Shown: positions 22,203 to 34,195 of the stretch, piece after piece | How the letters are laid out: each line of letters starts with the position of its first letter | Position numbering within the stretch: the first letter of the stretch is position 1 | Assembly: GCA_949128115.1 (NCBI GenBank) | Contig: OX421966.1 | Location: 58,959,416-59,023,415 of the forward strand | From: Anaspis maculata | Lineage: Eukaryota; Arthropoda; Insecta; Coleoptera; Scraptiidae | DNA length: 64,000 nt | Direction of reading: 5' to 3' | Program-made: the position numbers and the translations under genes | Notes under the pieces: model-generated | What the model was told of the DNA's origin: nothing | Seen by the model: only the letters and a program-made list of their open reading frames with translations | Database searches by the model: none

Positions 22203-22703
22203 CAGGGTGTACTCAAAAATTTAGCCGTTTGGTTTTACAGTATAATAAACTTTATTCGTTGTTGACCGATTTTGGGAGATGAGGGCTCTGTTGAAGCTTA
22301 AGGTTCAGGTCAAAATTCTGCAATGGAACAACAAGGAAAATCGATCAAAAACAATTGAGAAAATTTTGGCGCCCCTTGCTTTTAGGCGTCTTCGTGCTGG
22401 GCACGAAATTGCCACCCGCTAGGCGCGGCCCTGGGTATGGGACAAATGTCTTGTTTCATCTATTTAACCTTAATAATCGCACATAAAAGAAAATTCTGCT
22501 GCTAAAAAAGTGTCACTTCGGCACTGACGGCCCACTTTCTACTAGCAATAAATTAATCCTGTTGATCAATAGTATTTTATGTAACAAGTACGCAAAATGA
22601 ATCTTTAGCGGACGAATTCGCTTGCTTAGGGACGAGGCGGAAGCCGAGTCCCTAAGGTCGGATGATTCCACTAGAGCATTTTGCGTATGTGTTGCATACA
22701 ACG
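22203..22703. other. Isolated CAGGGTG terminus, no gene
   Basis: CAGGGTGTACTC follows TA at 22201-22202. The matching right end was not found. GCAAAATGAATCTTTAGCGGACG at about 22592 is echoed inverted at about 23105-23130, so a decayed inverted repeat may enclose the next element. Confidence 0.35.
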
Positions 22704-23181
22704 TTTTTTGGTATAAGCTCTCCAAACCCTCTTCAACTCCTTCAAGCAGTACCGAGAGCCGTACCTATTAGCTGTTGGAGTTCAAGCAGAAATTTACATT
22801 AATTTTACTCATAATCACGCTAGCTGAATTGTTGTGTCATGGCAACCAATTTCATTAGGACTAGTTTATAAATTGAACAAAAAAAATGAATGACGTTCCA
22901 ATAGATATTTCGGAAAAAGCAAAGAACATTGTCCTCGATTTTCTTACAGCAAAATCTTGCACGCAATATGAGCGAGAATATGATTTATTCATCGAATGGA
23001 AAAAGACCAATAGTGTAAATATTCTGAATGAAGATGTTAAATGACATATTCCAATAAACAAATGATTCGTCTTCTTAAGTGTTGCCTAGTTACCTTTAAA
23101 GGACTAGTCCGCTAAAGACGTATTTTGCGGACTCAAAACACTTCACAAAATGACCATTTTGGAGAGCGTATACCAAAAAAA
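22704..23181. mobile_element. Small inverted-repeat element carrying a recombinase-like ORF
   Basis: TTTTTTGGTATAAGCTCTCCAAA at the left pairs with TTTTGGAGAGCGTATACCAAAAAAA at the right. The pair encloses a 52-codon open frame on the + strand (22886-23044). A second inverted pair, with GCAAAATGAATCTTTAGCGGAC outside it, may mark an older host element. Confidence 0.55.
22886..23044 (+). CDS. 52-residue protein resembling a tyrosine-recombinase N-terminal segment
   Basis: The ATG at 22886 opens a frame to TGA at 23042-23044. The peptide contains KAKNIVLDFLTAKSCTQYER, EYDLFIEWKKTNSVN and a C-terminal NEDVK. A Tyr-x-x-x-Tyr-x-x-Phe-x-x-Trp pattern followed by a K/N-rich turn resembles the start of the SAM-like core-binding domain of Crypton- or DIRS-type tyrosine recombinases and related host proteins. 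Only that start is present: the catalytic R-H-R-Y domain is absent. It could be a fragment, or a small stand-alone DNA-binding peptide. The homology is from motif memory, not a search. Confidence 0.45.
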   Translation: MNDVPIDISEKAKNIVLDFLTAKSCTQYEREYDLFIEWKKTNSVNILNEDVK

Positions 23182-23185
23182 TAGT

Positions 23186-24350
23186 TTCCATCCCAATCCA
23201 TTAGAAACGCAAAGTAAATAAAGTCATTTCGTTATTAATAAGCCAGTTCCACCAGTGAATTAATTCATTGTTAGCTAATTGTGAAATTTTTTTTGGTGAA
23301 TATTGGCTTAGTGACTACTGAAAACACAAGTTTCACAAAATATCATGGAAAAATCTCGGAAAAATGTTTAGACCACAACAGCTTGTATGCATTTTCCGTG
23401 GTCATTCAACCAGCACTGATCTAGAATCCATCAGAGAAAATGCCTCAATTAATTAGCAGTGATTAAATTCGCTGGTGTAGCTGGATGTAAGTAAATCAAA
23501 TTTTATCGAAATCAATCAAACGATTGAAGTTATAGTTATGGCATAAAATAGATTCTGAAAATTCAACTTCATCACTCTGTAACTTTTCAACAGAACATTT
23601 TGAAACCTTTTTTTTGAGGTATTATAACCACTTCAAGTTTGTGTGTTGGTATTTTATTGCACCCTGGAGTTAGCTATACAGGGTGTCGCAATATGTATTC
23701 ATTTATTTGGAAAATAATCAACTTTTTTTGTACTCGAAAAGAATTTTTATTAAAAATTATAATAATCACGGTAATAATAAGATTTGATAATTATGTGAAG
23801 TAAGCACTTTTATCGCAACAACAAATAAAAACATTTAGGACAATTACCTACAGTTTGTTGCTTAGGTCACAGCTCACAGCTTAGGTATTGCATCATACAG
23901 GTACCTATACACCAATACAAGGTGTTTTACTTTTTCTGTCAATATTTCAGGAGATGATAAGAGTATTAAAAAATAAGTACTTTCGCCAAAAAATGAATAA
24001 ATAGAAAATTTGAAAATAATGTAAAATTCAAAATTACAAATGTGACAATAAAAGTCAATATGACCAGCTTGTAGGTATGCATCAATATTTTGTGTACCAA
24101 ATTTGGTCAAAATCCAGTGATTAAATTTGGAGTTATAACAAAAAAAACATTTTCAAAAATCAACTGTGAAAGCCTCTGTCTCCATTATAATGCGTTGATA
24201 TAAATTTTTTTGAGAAAGTCCACTTATTTTTTTGATGCTCTCCCATCTTCTGAAATATTGACAGAAGAAGTTCAAAACTTTGTAGAGCAACCACGCACAA
24301 CCCCAACAAATTCTGGTGAGAATTACCAGAAAAGTGGGACACCCGGTGTG
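23186..24350. other. Diverged inverted-repeat DNA, no gene
   Basis: CACCCTG (23660) and CAGGGTG (23679) stand back to back. From 23679 onward there is weak inverted pairing around about 24090: CTGTCAATATTTCAG near 23937 pairs with CTGAAATATTGACAG near 24250. GACACCCGGTGT at 24340 may be the worn right end. No protein is supported. Confidence 0.4.
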
Positions 24351-24458
24351 CGCAGCTTTGAATAATAATTGAACTAGATTTTAAAATTATCTAAATACTC
24401 AACCACAACCTTGAATAACCAAAAACGATCTTTTTAAATAAATAAAATGTATAAAAAT

Positions 24459-24464
24459 ATTTAT
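24459..24464 (-). terminator. LDAH: LDAH polyadenylation signal
   Basis: AATAAA on the - strand about 25 bp past the LDAH stop codon, the right distance and orientation for its 3' end. Confidence 0.6.
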
Positions 24465-24489
24465 TAAAATACTTGATATTATCAAAAAA

Positions 24490-27400
24490 TCATGGCTTGC
24501 TCCAGCTTTCGACCAGGAAATTACCAAAATCCCTGCTCTGTTTCAGCACAAAAGTGTGATCGAAATCGGTGCACACGGCGTCGATTTCTGGAATGTCGCG
24601 TTTCAATCTATCACAGAAGCTTTGCGGCGCCCATCCGTCCGCCTTTCCGTACACCAGCTTGAGCCTTTTCAAATTTCGCCTGATGAGGTCGTCGTGCCGC
24701 TCCTTGACCACTGCCAGTTCGTCCTGGGCCAGGCGAAAGACCTTGTCCAGAACCGAGGGCTCCACCAGGGCGTGGATGGTTGCCGTGTGCATCCTGGGCA
24801 TTCCGACAATCTTCATGTAGACATAGACGAGGAAGCTGCGCACGATCTTGGGCAGCACGTTGAAGAAAGCGGACATGAATACGATAAAGGACACGATGGG
24901 AAAGATGAACCTGGAGAGGAACTTTCCGTTGGCGGTTTCGGCCATGCGTTCGATCGTGGAAAACACCAGGGTTGTTTTGGCGACGCGGGGTTCGATTTCG
25001 GGATCGGCGAGTAGCTCCAGGGACATGTGCCCGCCGATGGAATGGCCGACGATGTGGAGGCGAGCGTTCGCTGGGACGTACTGCTTGATGAACTGTTTCT
25101 GGAAATGAAAGAGACGCTTGTTAGATTATTAACTTCTGTCATTCATCAACTATCATATCTTTTGCAGTCAGTTCCATGTGATCAGATTTTTGGATTTTTA
25201 CAATATTTGCGCGATAAGTAATGGAGAAATTTCTAGTGAAAGAATCATTTTTATTCCTTCATTGCTGTAGAAGATACATTTTTTCAAGAAGCGGGTTCCG
25301 CCTCGCGATTCCACATTCGTCTGTATTTAACGCTACAGTGTAAACTTCTACATAAAGGAATCTTGCGAACCGTTCTAGATACATGCATACATCCAGCAAA
25401 CGAAATATGCAGAAAGTAATGGAGACATTTTTAGTGAAGGAATCATTTTTATTCCTTCATTGCTGTAGAAGATACTTTTTTTCAAGAAGCGGGTTCCGCC
25501 TCGCGATTCCACATTCGTCTGTATTTAACGCTACAGTGTAAATTTCTACATGAAGGAATCTTGCGAACCGTTCTAGATACATGCATACATCCAGCAAACG
25601 AAATATGCATTTGATTCCTTTATTGCCAAAGAAGATACAAATTTTTCAAGTAGCGGGTTCTGCCCCGCGATTCCATACAAAGTGAAAATTATGTGTATTG
25701 ACTGCAGTGTAAATTTCAACGAGATAATTTGCGTCCCCTCACAAAAAGTTCATTACATACATTCACTGAATGAAATGTGCCTATTTTTATTCGGAATCTA
25801 CAGGTGTCCCGGAATAAGTGTTACAAAACTCACAAAAAGATAGAAAAATTAATAATAAGGGGACTTTTCTCGATAAACATACCCTCGCAAACGTATAATA
25901 ACGGAGATACAGTACCCTCCCCCTTTTCCCCCTATTTTCAACCGTCCCAAATATTTTTGAAAACTGTTTCAATTTTTGAATTCTACGTTCAATTTAAAGA
26001 AAAAAGTTACTCTTGCAAAATTTTGATTTAGAGGCTCCATTTTCGAGATATTTGGGTTTGAAACATATTGGAGAACATCTCGAAATCACCACTTTCAAGG
26101 ACCTAAAAATTAAAATTCAAGAAAATTCATGATTCCTTAACTGGAATGAGTTTTCTGGATGTTTCAAGTTGAAAAATCACCATTTTTGCCAAGGAATTTT
26201 TGCTGAGAAACATGAGTTGTTCAGAGAAAAACAATTTGGGCCCTGGAATGTGGTGATTTTGAGATGTTTGCCGAAACTTCAAACCCAATTATTTCGAAAA
26301 TGAAGCCTCTTAATCAAAATTTTACAAGAGTAACTTTTTTCTTAAAATTGAACGTAAAATTCTAGAATTGAAACCGTTCCCAAAAATATTCGAGAGGGTT
26401 AAAAGTAAAGGCAAAAGGGGGAGAGTACCCCCTATTATCTTTGCCCCTAAAAATGTTTGATGAAACGCGTTATTATTGTTCAATACATCTTTTTCGTTTT
26501 AAGGCCATCTTAGCGCAAGCGTCAACAGGGTGGTACAAATTCTGACAGACGACAGTTAACGGCGAAACAACAGAGAAATTTCAGCTGTGTTTTGACACAT
26601 ATTTTTACAACAATGCCATTTCAGAACGCGATTTGCTTAGAAAAGCAGCTTTCTTATTAATTCTGCACTGCAGAAGGACCTTACATGGTAATTTCATGCT
26701 CTAATCGTCCTAACAAGCCCAACTGGAAAACAAATTGTCAACACATCTACTGTTGCAAATGTTCGTACCTGTCAATATTTTCGTAGGAGTCAAACAGTAA
26801 TCAAAGTTGAAGCTCGTAATAGAAAATATTGGCAATATTTTTGTACTTTTTAGGAGCGGCACATATCGGCATTTTGCTAGGTAATTGGCAGTTACCGCTA
26901 GAGACAACCACATATAGTAAACTTTGGTTTGAATTTGAATAAAATCGGTTGAACGATTCAAAAGTTATGCTAAAAAACTGTTTTTGAAAAACAACTTTGA
27001 AGGCCTGTATCTCCGTTATTATACGTTTGCGAGGGTATGTTTATTGACAAAAGTCCCCTTATTTCTCAATTTTATATCTCCCTGTGAATTCTGTAACACT
27101 TGTTCCGGGACACCTGTATAGTTCTGCACTTATGCGGATGCGATTTTTACAGTCGCGGCGCTGCGGTTCAGCAAGCTGGCCCTGGCTCCGTTCTTGGGAC
27201 CGATATAGGTAGATATAATTCTTACTTGAATAGGACATTTTCTAGTTTTGTTTGATGTGTTTTTTTCAATTATTATTGACAATTTACTCGTGTTTTCATT
27301 AAGATTGATGATTTCTTGTGGTACTTTTGGGACAGTCTGTTTACAGGTAACAGTGAACAGTCTACTCATCTGCACTACGAAAATACGCTCATGAGACTCA

Positions 27401-30400
27401 CCCCCGTGAGGGCCTGCTACTTGTTACGTAACAGAGAATATTATTATTGCTACGAGCGACAATTCCCGTGCAATCTGGTAAACACGCGATATTTCTAGAC
27501 TCTTCCACAGCCGCAGTGTACAAATGCGTGGAGCTCTGGACTTTTCTAGAGTATACGTGATAGCATTGAAATACATGGAGACTTCAACGCCTGATCAAGA
27601 CACATCTGTCCATTTGGCTGCGGCGCCGGCTCTAGAGCACGGCAGAATTATACGCGAAATGTGTGGGATTATTCGGGAGTCGCCTGGAAAATCGTATGCC
27701 GGGTCACTGTCGAGTTTGCTGGAAGATGATGGAAAGTTCGGGAACACTATTCGGAGGCCTATACCGTCCGTTTTTTATTTTGGGCCCCAGCCCGTAGCAT
27801 CTTTATTATGGGTTTCACACCCAATATATTATATATTTTTGAAATCACAAAAACAAGATCTTTCGACTGATGATATGTCAAATTATTTTTGACAGATGTC
27901 ATTTTTTGACAAATGACAGAATAATACTTGTGATACATCATTTTGAAGCCTATAAAATTCTGAGGAGAACTGTGCTTTTATTTTTGTAATAGGGTGTCAT
28001 TTATAGCTTCTAGGGGTCTTTCAATAGGAAAAAAAAATATTGAATTTCAAAAATACATAATAAGTGAATAGGTAAAGCAGGTACCTATTTTTAATGTAAA
28101 CTAATGATAATAATGATCAATTAATCACAATGAAATAAAAAATGTCCTAAAGAAGTTGCTCGAATGACCGCCTCCTTGTTCCTTGAATAAAAGATTCGAC
28201 GATCAGTGAATTGGAACTACCACCGGCCCAACGCGATGACATCCGAGCTTGCCAGAAATGACCCCCCTCGAGTTTTATGAGCCTACCCAAAAAATAAGGT
28301 GTTTATAAAGTTTCACAATAATTTGGACAATTCAAAAGTCAGATCATCACCATTAGTTAATTTAAAAAATACCTATTACTTATTGAGTGGCTATTTCTGA
28401 AATTGACATTTTTCCTATTGAATGACCCCCAGAAGCTGTAAAAGACACCCTATTCTGAAAATAAAAACACAGTTCTCCTTAGAATTTAATAGGCTTTAAA
28501 ATGATGTATCACAAGTACAATTCTGTCATTTGTCAAAAAATGACATCTGTCAAAAATAATTTGACATACCATTACTAGAAAGATCTTGTTTTTCTGATTT
28601 CAAAAATATATAATATATCGGGTGTGAAATTCATAATAAAGATGCTACGGGCTGGGGCCTAAAATAAAAAACGGACGGTATAAGGCATCAACCGTCAGCT
28701 CATGGGCAGTTATGAATTGGAATGCGAAGTGGTAGCGAGCGGATTAAAAGCGAGTAGTAATCACAGTGATATTCCTAAGTGGATAATTGTTGGCGTGTAT
28801 TTATTGTAGTACGCAGTAATAAACAGTGTTTTAAAAACGATCGTCTCAATTATAATCGAACCCGTACGCAAAATACGTAACATTATTTACAGAATCGCAC
28901 TAATAATTATTAGTTTCAGCAAACTTGAGAATATCTGGTCATGTTTTTGATCTGCTGTGTATTTTTTTTTATACTATTATTTTGTACCTACTTTAATAGG
29001 ATGGACGTATACATAAGTTCTGTCAACATATTGAACTTCTTGCTAAAAACAACTGTTTGTAGAGCAATAAACTATTCTATTCTATTCTATTCTATTCTAA
29101 ATACGTAACATTATTTACAGAATCGCACTAATAATTGTTAGTTTCTTACCGTTGGTTGTGGAAAATCGAGTTATATGAGTTGTTGAGGAAAAACAAATTA
29201 GATCGAATAGAAACTAAAGTTCAAGACTGACGTACCTACCGCTTTTCAGTTCATTTTCTACAAGAGTATAAACTACAGAACCAGCGGCATATCCTATCAA
29301 AAAATCTACAGGAAACATTATTAACACTTATCATAGCCTCTTTTTTGGCCATAGGAGCTTGTCTTTATTTCAAAATATATTTTACACCCAGATGGAGACA
29401 GTGGGAATGGAGCCCGCAACCTGCGTACCACAGGCAGGTATTATTGATCCCTGTGCTATTGGACTAACATTTTTTGTTTTGAAAATCATTCACAGTAATC
29501 AAGTAGGTAGAAGATTTACCTACTCTAGATAAAGACTAAAGAAACGAGAACTCGAACGAGAAAGTCGACCTTCGGTCTCCGGTAATTATCGAATTATAAA
29601 TCCCCAGATTTGATCTCGTGACAATAAAATAATAATAGCAAGAATTAATTCTTATAGCCAAGTTCCATACATCCTACAACGTATGCAGATCTACAGTTCC
29701 TTATCTGAAGACTTGAACAAACACCCTCGATTTGTTACTATAATGTTCATACCTCGTTAAATTAATACTTACCTTTACACGAATTGTAAGTTACAAGTTT
29801 ATATCGTTTGCAAGCAATAAAATTTACGAACAGATGGGTAGACAAACGGCGGCTATGATAATCTTAATCACCCTCAACAGAACGTCAGAATAATCATGTT
29901 CATTTTACTTTCCCGGCTCACCAACAACCAACAAAAAGGGAAAGTATTGTGAACGCGCAAGAACATTTTTTCCTCGATTTTTTCGAGATGAAGAGAGATA
30001 TGTCCATTTTGAGGTCCTCCACGACCATTTTCGGAGTGATGTCTGTCTGTGTGTCTGTAATCTACCACGATAACAGCCGCAACGTTGATCCGATCGACTT
30101 GAAATTCAAGCACATTGCGAATGGAAGGACCCGACCGATGTAAAACTCCATGTTAACAGCAATAACAGCCTTCACCTGACCTTCTCCTTTTTATGTTCTT
30201 GACATCCTCGTTGAAAAAAAAAAGTATTTGTGCGACCTTTGAGTCACTTATTTTATCCACTTCAAGTCAAATCAAAACTCCAGTTTAACGTCTCACTTGA
30301 TGTCTGTTACAGAGTTACAAACAGAAATTTATCTACTTAACGTTACTAATGGATTCATTATTAAACCGAAAGCGGTGCTTTATTGGAGAATATTATTAAA

Positions 30401-33400
30401 CTGTTTTTCAACCAATAGGAACAATTTATTGTCAATAGAAGGTAGGCGAACGTCAGCGCGGAGGTGTCATCTGTCAAACGTTTCAATTTTTAGCAGATTA
30501 TCAGAGTGATAAGTAGATAATAGTATATTATTATACGAGTTTCATAAGACATAGTATTGTCACACGACTGGTTTTGGGGCACGAGCTGGCGAGGAGTGTT
30601 CCAAAGGAAGGAGTCTGACAATACGTCTTATTAAACAAGTGTAATACACTATTTTATCTACTTCACTCTGATAATCGGTTAGAAATTGTAAATTCTGGCT
30701 GCTAAAAATAGAAACGTTTGACAGGTGACACCTCCGCAATGTCGTTCGCCTACCTTCTATTGACAATAAATCGTTGCTATTGGTTGAAAAGCAGTTTTAT
30801 AATATTGTCCATTAAAGCACCGCTTTCGATGTAATAATGAATCCATTAGTAAGCAAAGTAGATAAAATACTATAGTACACTTGTTTAACAAGACGTGTTG
30901 TCACACTCCTTCCGTTACACTCCTCGCTAGGACTGATAATTTTTGGAATGGGGTGTTCCACGGGTTTTGGGGAAAAATGAATTTTAATACTAGAGCCCTC
31001 GTAGAGCTCACAAATTTTTTATTTGATTTTTTTGAGTTCATTTAGACCTCGGAAAAAATTAACGAAATTTCGCGTGACGTCACGCATTCTGAAACTCAGG
31101 TACGTTAACAGATGGCGCCAGCTAAAGCAGTAGAATTCGTTACTAGACCTCGTGCGGACTCGGTAACGTGAACGCGGTGAACTCTGCCGAGCGACGAACA
31201 GCACAGCTGATCTCGAAAAAAAGCTCTGCGTCAATTTTGACGTGATTTTGACTGTTTTGTGTTGAAATGTGAGCAGAGAAGAACAATATGGGTGTAATAA
31301 TTTTCTGCTTGCTTGAAAAGCACTCGAAAATTTCCAACACCTCCCTGGTATTGAAGAAAGAAAGAAAACTGATTCAGCCAAACTCGAACCTTGGGATGCC
31401 CACAGAAAAATTCAAGAATGCCGCCAGAAGTTCTCATCTGGTCTGAAGCCCTTACCCAGACTGAGTAGTCTGTCTAGGGTCATGGTCGCCTTTTCTGTAT
31501 AAACAAGAAAACAAGCAGTCTGCTGCCTAGTCCCACTGAAGTTTTTCATGGCGGAGTGTTTCAGTTGCTTGTTGCCAATCCTACATTTTGCATGTGCTTG
31601 ACGTGGCGTGGAAGATGTGAAGTACATATTTCTCATCTTAGCCTATCGATTGAGACAGGTACAGGAGATACCTGCGGGTGCATCGCGTCAAGATGACGGT
31701 GACAGCTGTCACATTACACATAGAACATCTATCAAGTCGTCAAAATCTAGCTTGCATCGTAACCTTTCGTGTCAACACAAAAGATTTGGGGTGATACAAC
31801 CAATTTTCAACAAGTGGAAAAGTTTTCTTTCTGTGTATAAAAAAACCGTTTATTGTTCTTTCAATGACTATGTTATTATTGTAAATTATATTGCAAAATT
31901 ACTCAGATAATGAGAACCAATAACCATTAAACATAGTAATTTTGTTTCCCCAACACACAGCAAGTACATTTCAGGTACCTATTCAACTATTGTTTCATCA
32001 AGAATATTCTTGTTTAGTTCAACTAATTAAAAATATCCAGCCCATGTTCTGTATCAAAGACTTTTGCTAAAACACTGAGCCTGTTTACAGCAGAATTAAT
32101 GGGGTACTTGACCGATTATTTTTATTGGCTTAATCGTTAGTATGGTCAAGAATAATGTACCCGTATTTTTTCTTATTCTTAAATTCCCAAAATTGCGGAC
32201 GTGATGGCGGCTTTACAGAACTTCGTGTGTCGCCGGCGACAGTCCCCCCCTCCACTTTAGTTGAATAATTTGAACGACACGACGGCGACGACAGAAACTC
32301 GTGTCGCGGGAATTATGGAGGGAGGTAGGGGAGTACAGGCAGATCGAATCCTATTGGCCAGCGACAGTGTCGCCGGCGACATGCGAAGTTCTGTAAAGCC
32401 GCCATAATGCGTGTTTAAAAAATATATTTGTGACCTCGTTTGTGACGTTACAATATACTAAAAATTAAACAAACAGAGCTGTTGGGAACTGTTAAACAAA
32501 CAGAACTGAGGGATGAAAGCTCAAAAAACTGTTAAGAGTTGCATCACTATACATATTTGGAAAAGACAGACATAAAAACTCTACTAAAATTTCCCTGCTG
32601 TAACTAACCCTTTGAAAAAAAAACCTTTTCAACAAATGGATATATTTTCCGGAAATTTTCAGGAAATACTCTCCATCACTCTTGTTAATGCTTAAAGCAT
32701 TTTCAGTCAAATCCATTTCATTGGCAAGTACCCCAATTAAGGTGCGTTCAGTCAGCTTATTTAGCCACAAGTTTTAATTTTAGTCGCAAGCGCAGCGACG
32801 CCCATTGGCTCTTATGAACCAGCCTCCTCAGAACAGCCAATAAGCGATGCAGCGCTTCCGACTAAAACTAGAACTTGCGACTAAATAAGCTGACTGAACG
32901 CACCTATAGAATTAGTCGGGTTCAGGACCGATTTTTATTCAAGTCCTTAAGGACGGCATTTCCTAGCATGAAAAATGGCTGAAACAGACTGCGGACTAGC
33001 TGCAGAGCGAAAGAGAAACAGATAGATTCTTGTGGCGTGAGTTTCTGCCAAATCCGAGCAGCTAAAAATGTAACAAAAAATAAGTTATTTAAATCTGGAC
33101 TGACAAGAGAATGAGGTACTTTTTTTTGAAAAAAATATAATATATTTTGAAAAAAAAATCGAGTTTTTTTAATTTTGAAATTTTCTAATACTTATTAATT
33201 TTCATTCTAGATTTTAGATTGCTCTTCTTTTTTTCAAGCCTCTTACTCCACTGGTTCTCATGAAACTCACGTTTAAAAAGACTAGGAAATGCCGTCCTTA
33301 AGCTAGGTCCGCACGGGCGTCTCTCATTTTGACATACAGTTGCCACTGCACTAATCCTATGTGGATGCAGCTTTACTCCGTCAGAGGCCCTATTTTCGGA

Positions 33401-34164
33401 ACCAAAAAATAACCAGGTTCCAAAACTAGAGCCCCAGGTGTAAACATGATCAGTGTACAAGTCAAACTCCAACATTAATTTTTCGCTATATTAATTTTGT
33501 TTAGTAGGCAGATACGTACTTAATATCAATAACTAGTTAGGTATTCGCCTAGTAGTAAAGTATTATCCATTTATCCACGTCAAGGACAAAGTTCAAGACT
33601 GTTTCTATGAATCATTATACATATAAAAATAAGTAAAAATGCGCTAAAAACAATAAAATGTAGGTATCTGGGTACCTAGCTACCTACAATTATTACGCCT
33701 CAAAGGTGAACGACACTTCTTAGTTTTCACTTTTTATTCCCTATGCAAAGTGCCAAAAAGTGATATTCGTTTGGACAAGAACAGGTAGATTCCGATTTCG
33801 ATTGAGACATCTAACGCATGTATGTATTGACATTTTTTTTATCTCCAACCCTTTGCACTCGTTCATCCCAACTTTGAAATTTCAAATGGTTTCACCTACT
33901 TTGTGATACACCAAATTGAAGGGAGTAAAATTCCGTTTCCAAAATAAAAACACCAACTTTCTAAAACAACTCCCGAAAGTGCCACTAAAACTCACCCTGG
34001 AACTCACCCCTCCCCCTCCTCCCCCCAACACATCAAATTTGAACTGCAGATTTCACCACCTACATATCTTGTAATACATCAAATGCTTGGGATGCTTGGG
34101 GGTGAAGGGGCAAGTTTTGGTGACAATTTTTTCGCTCAAAATTTTCTCTTTTGATATTCTGCAA

Positions 34165-34195
<31 letters not shown>

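Noticed and set aside
24556..25014. 152-codon open frame on the + strand
   Set aside because: It lies antisense to LDAH exon 2 and is explained by that exon's codon bias. The - strand protein has catalytic motifs and clean splice sites; this one has none.
29393..29465. Functional tRNA gene
   Set aside because: A and B box-like motifs are visible, but the acceptor stem does not pair and the T-arm is imperfect; kept only as a tRNA-like remnant.
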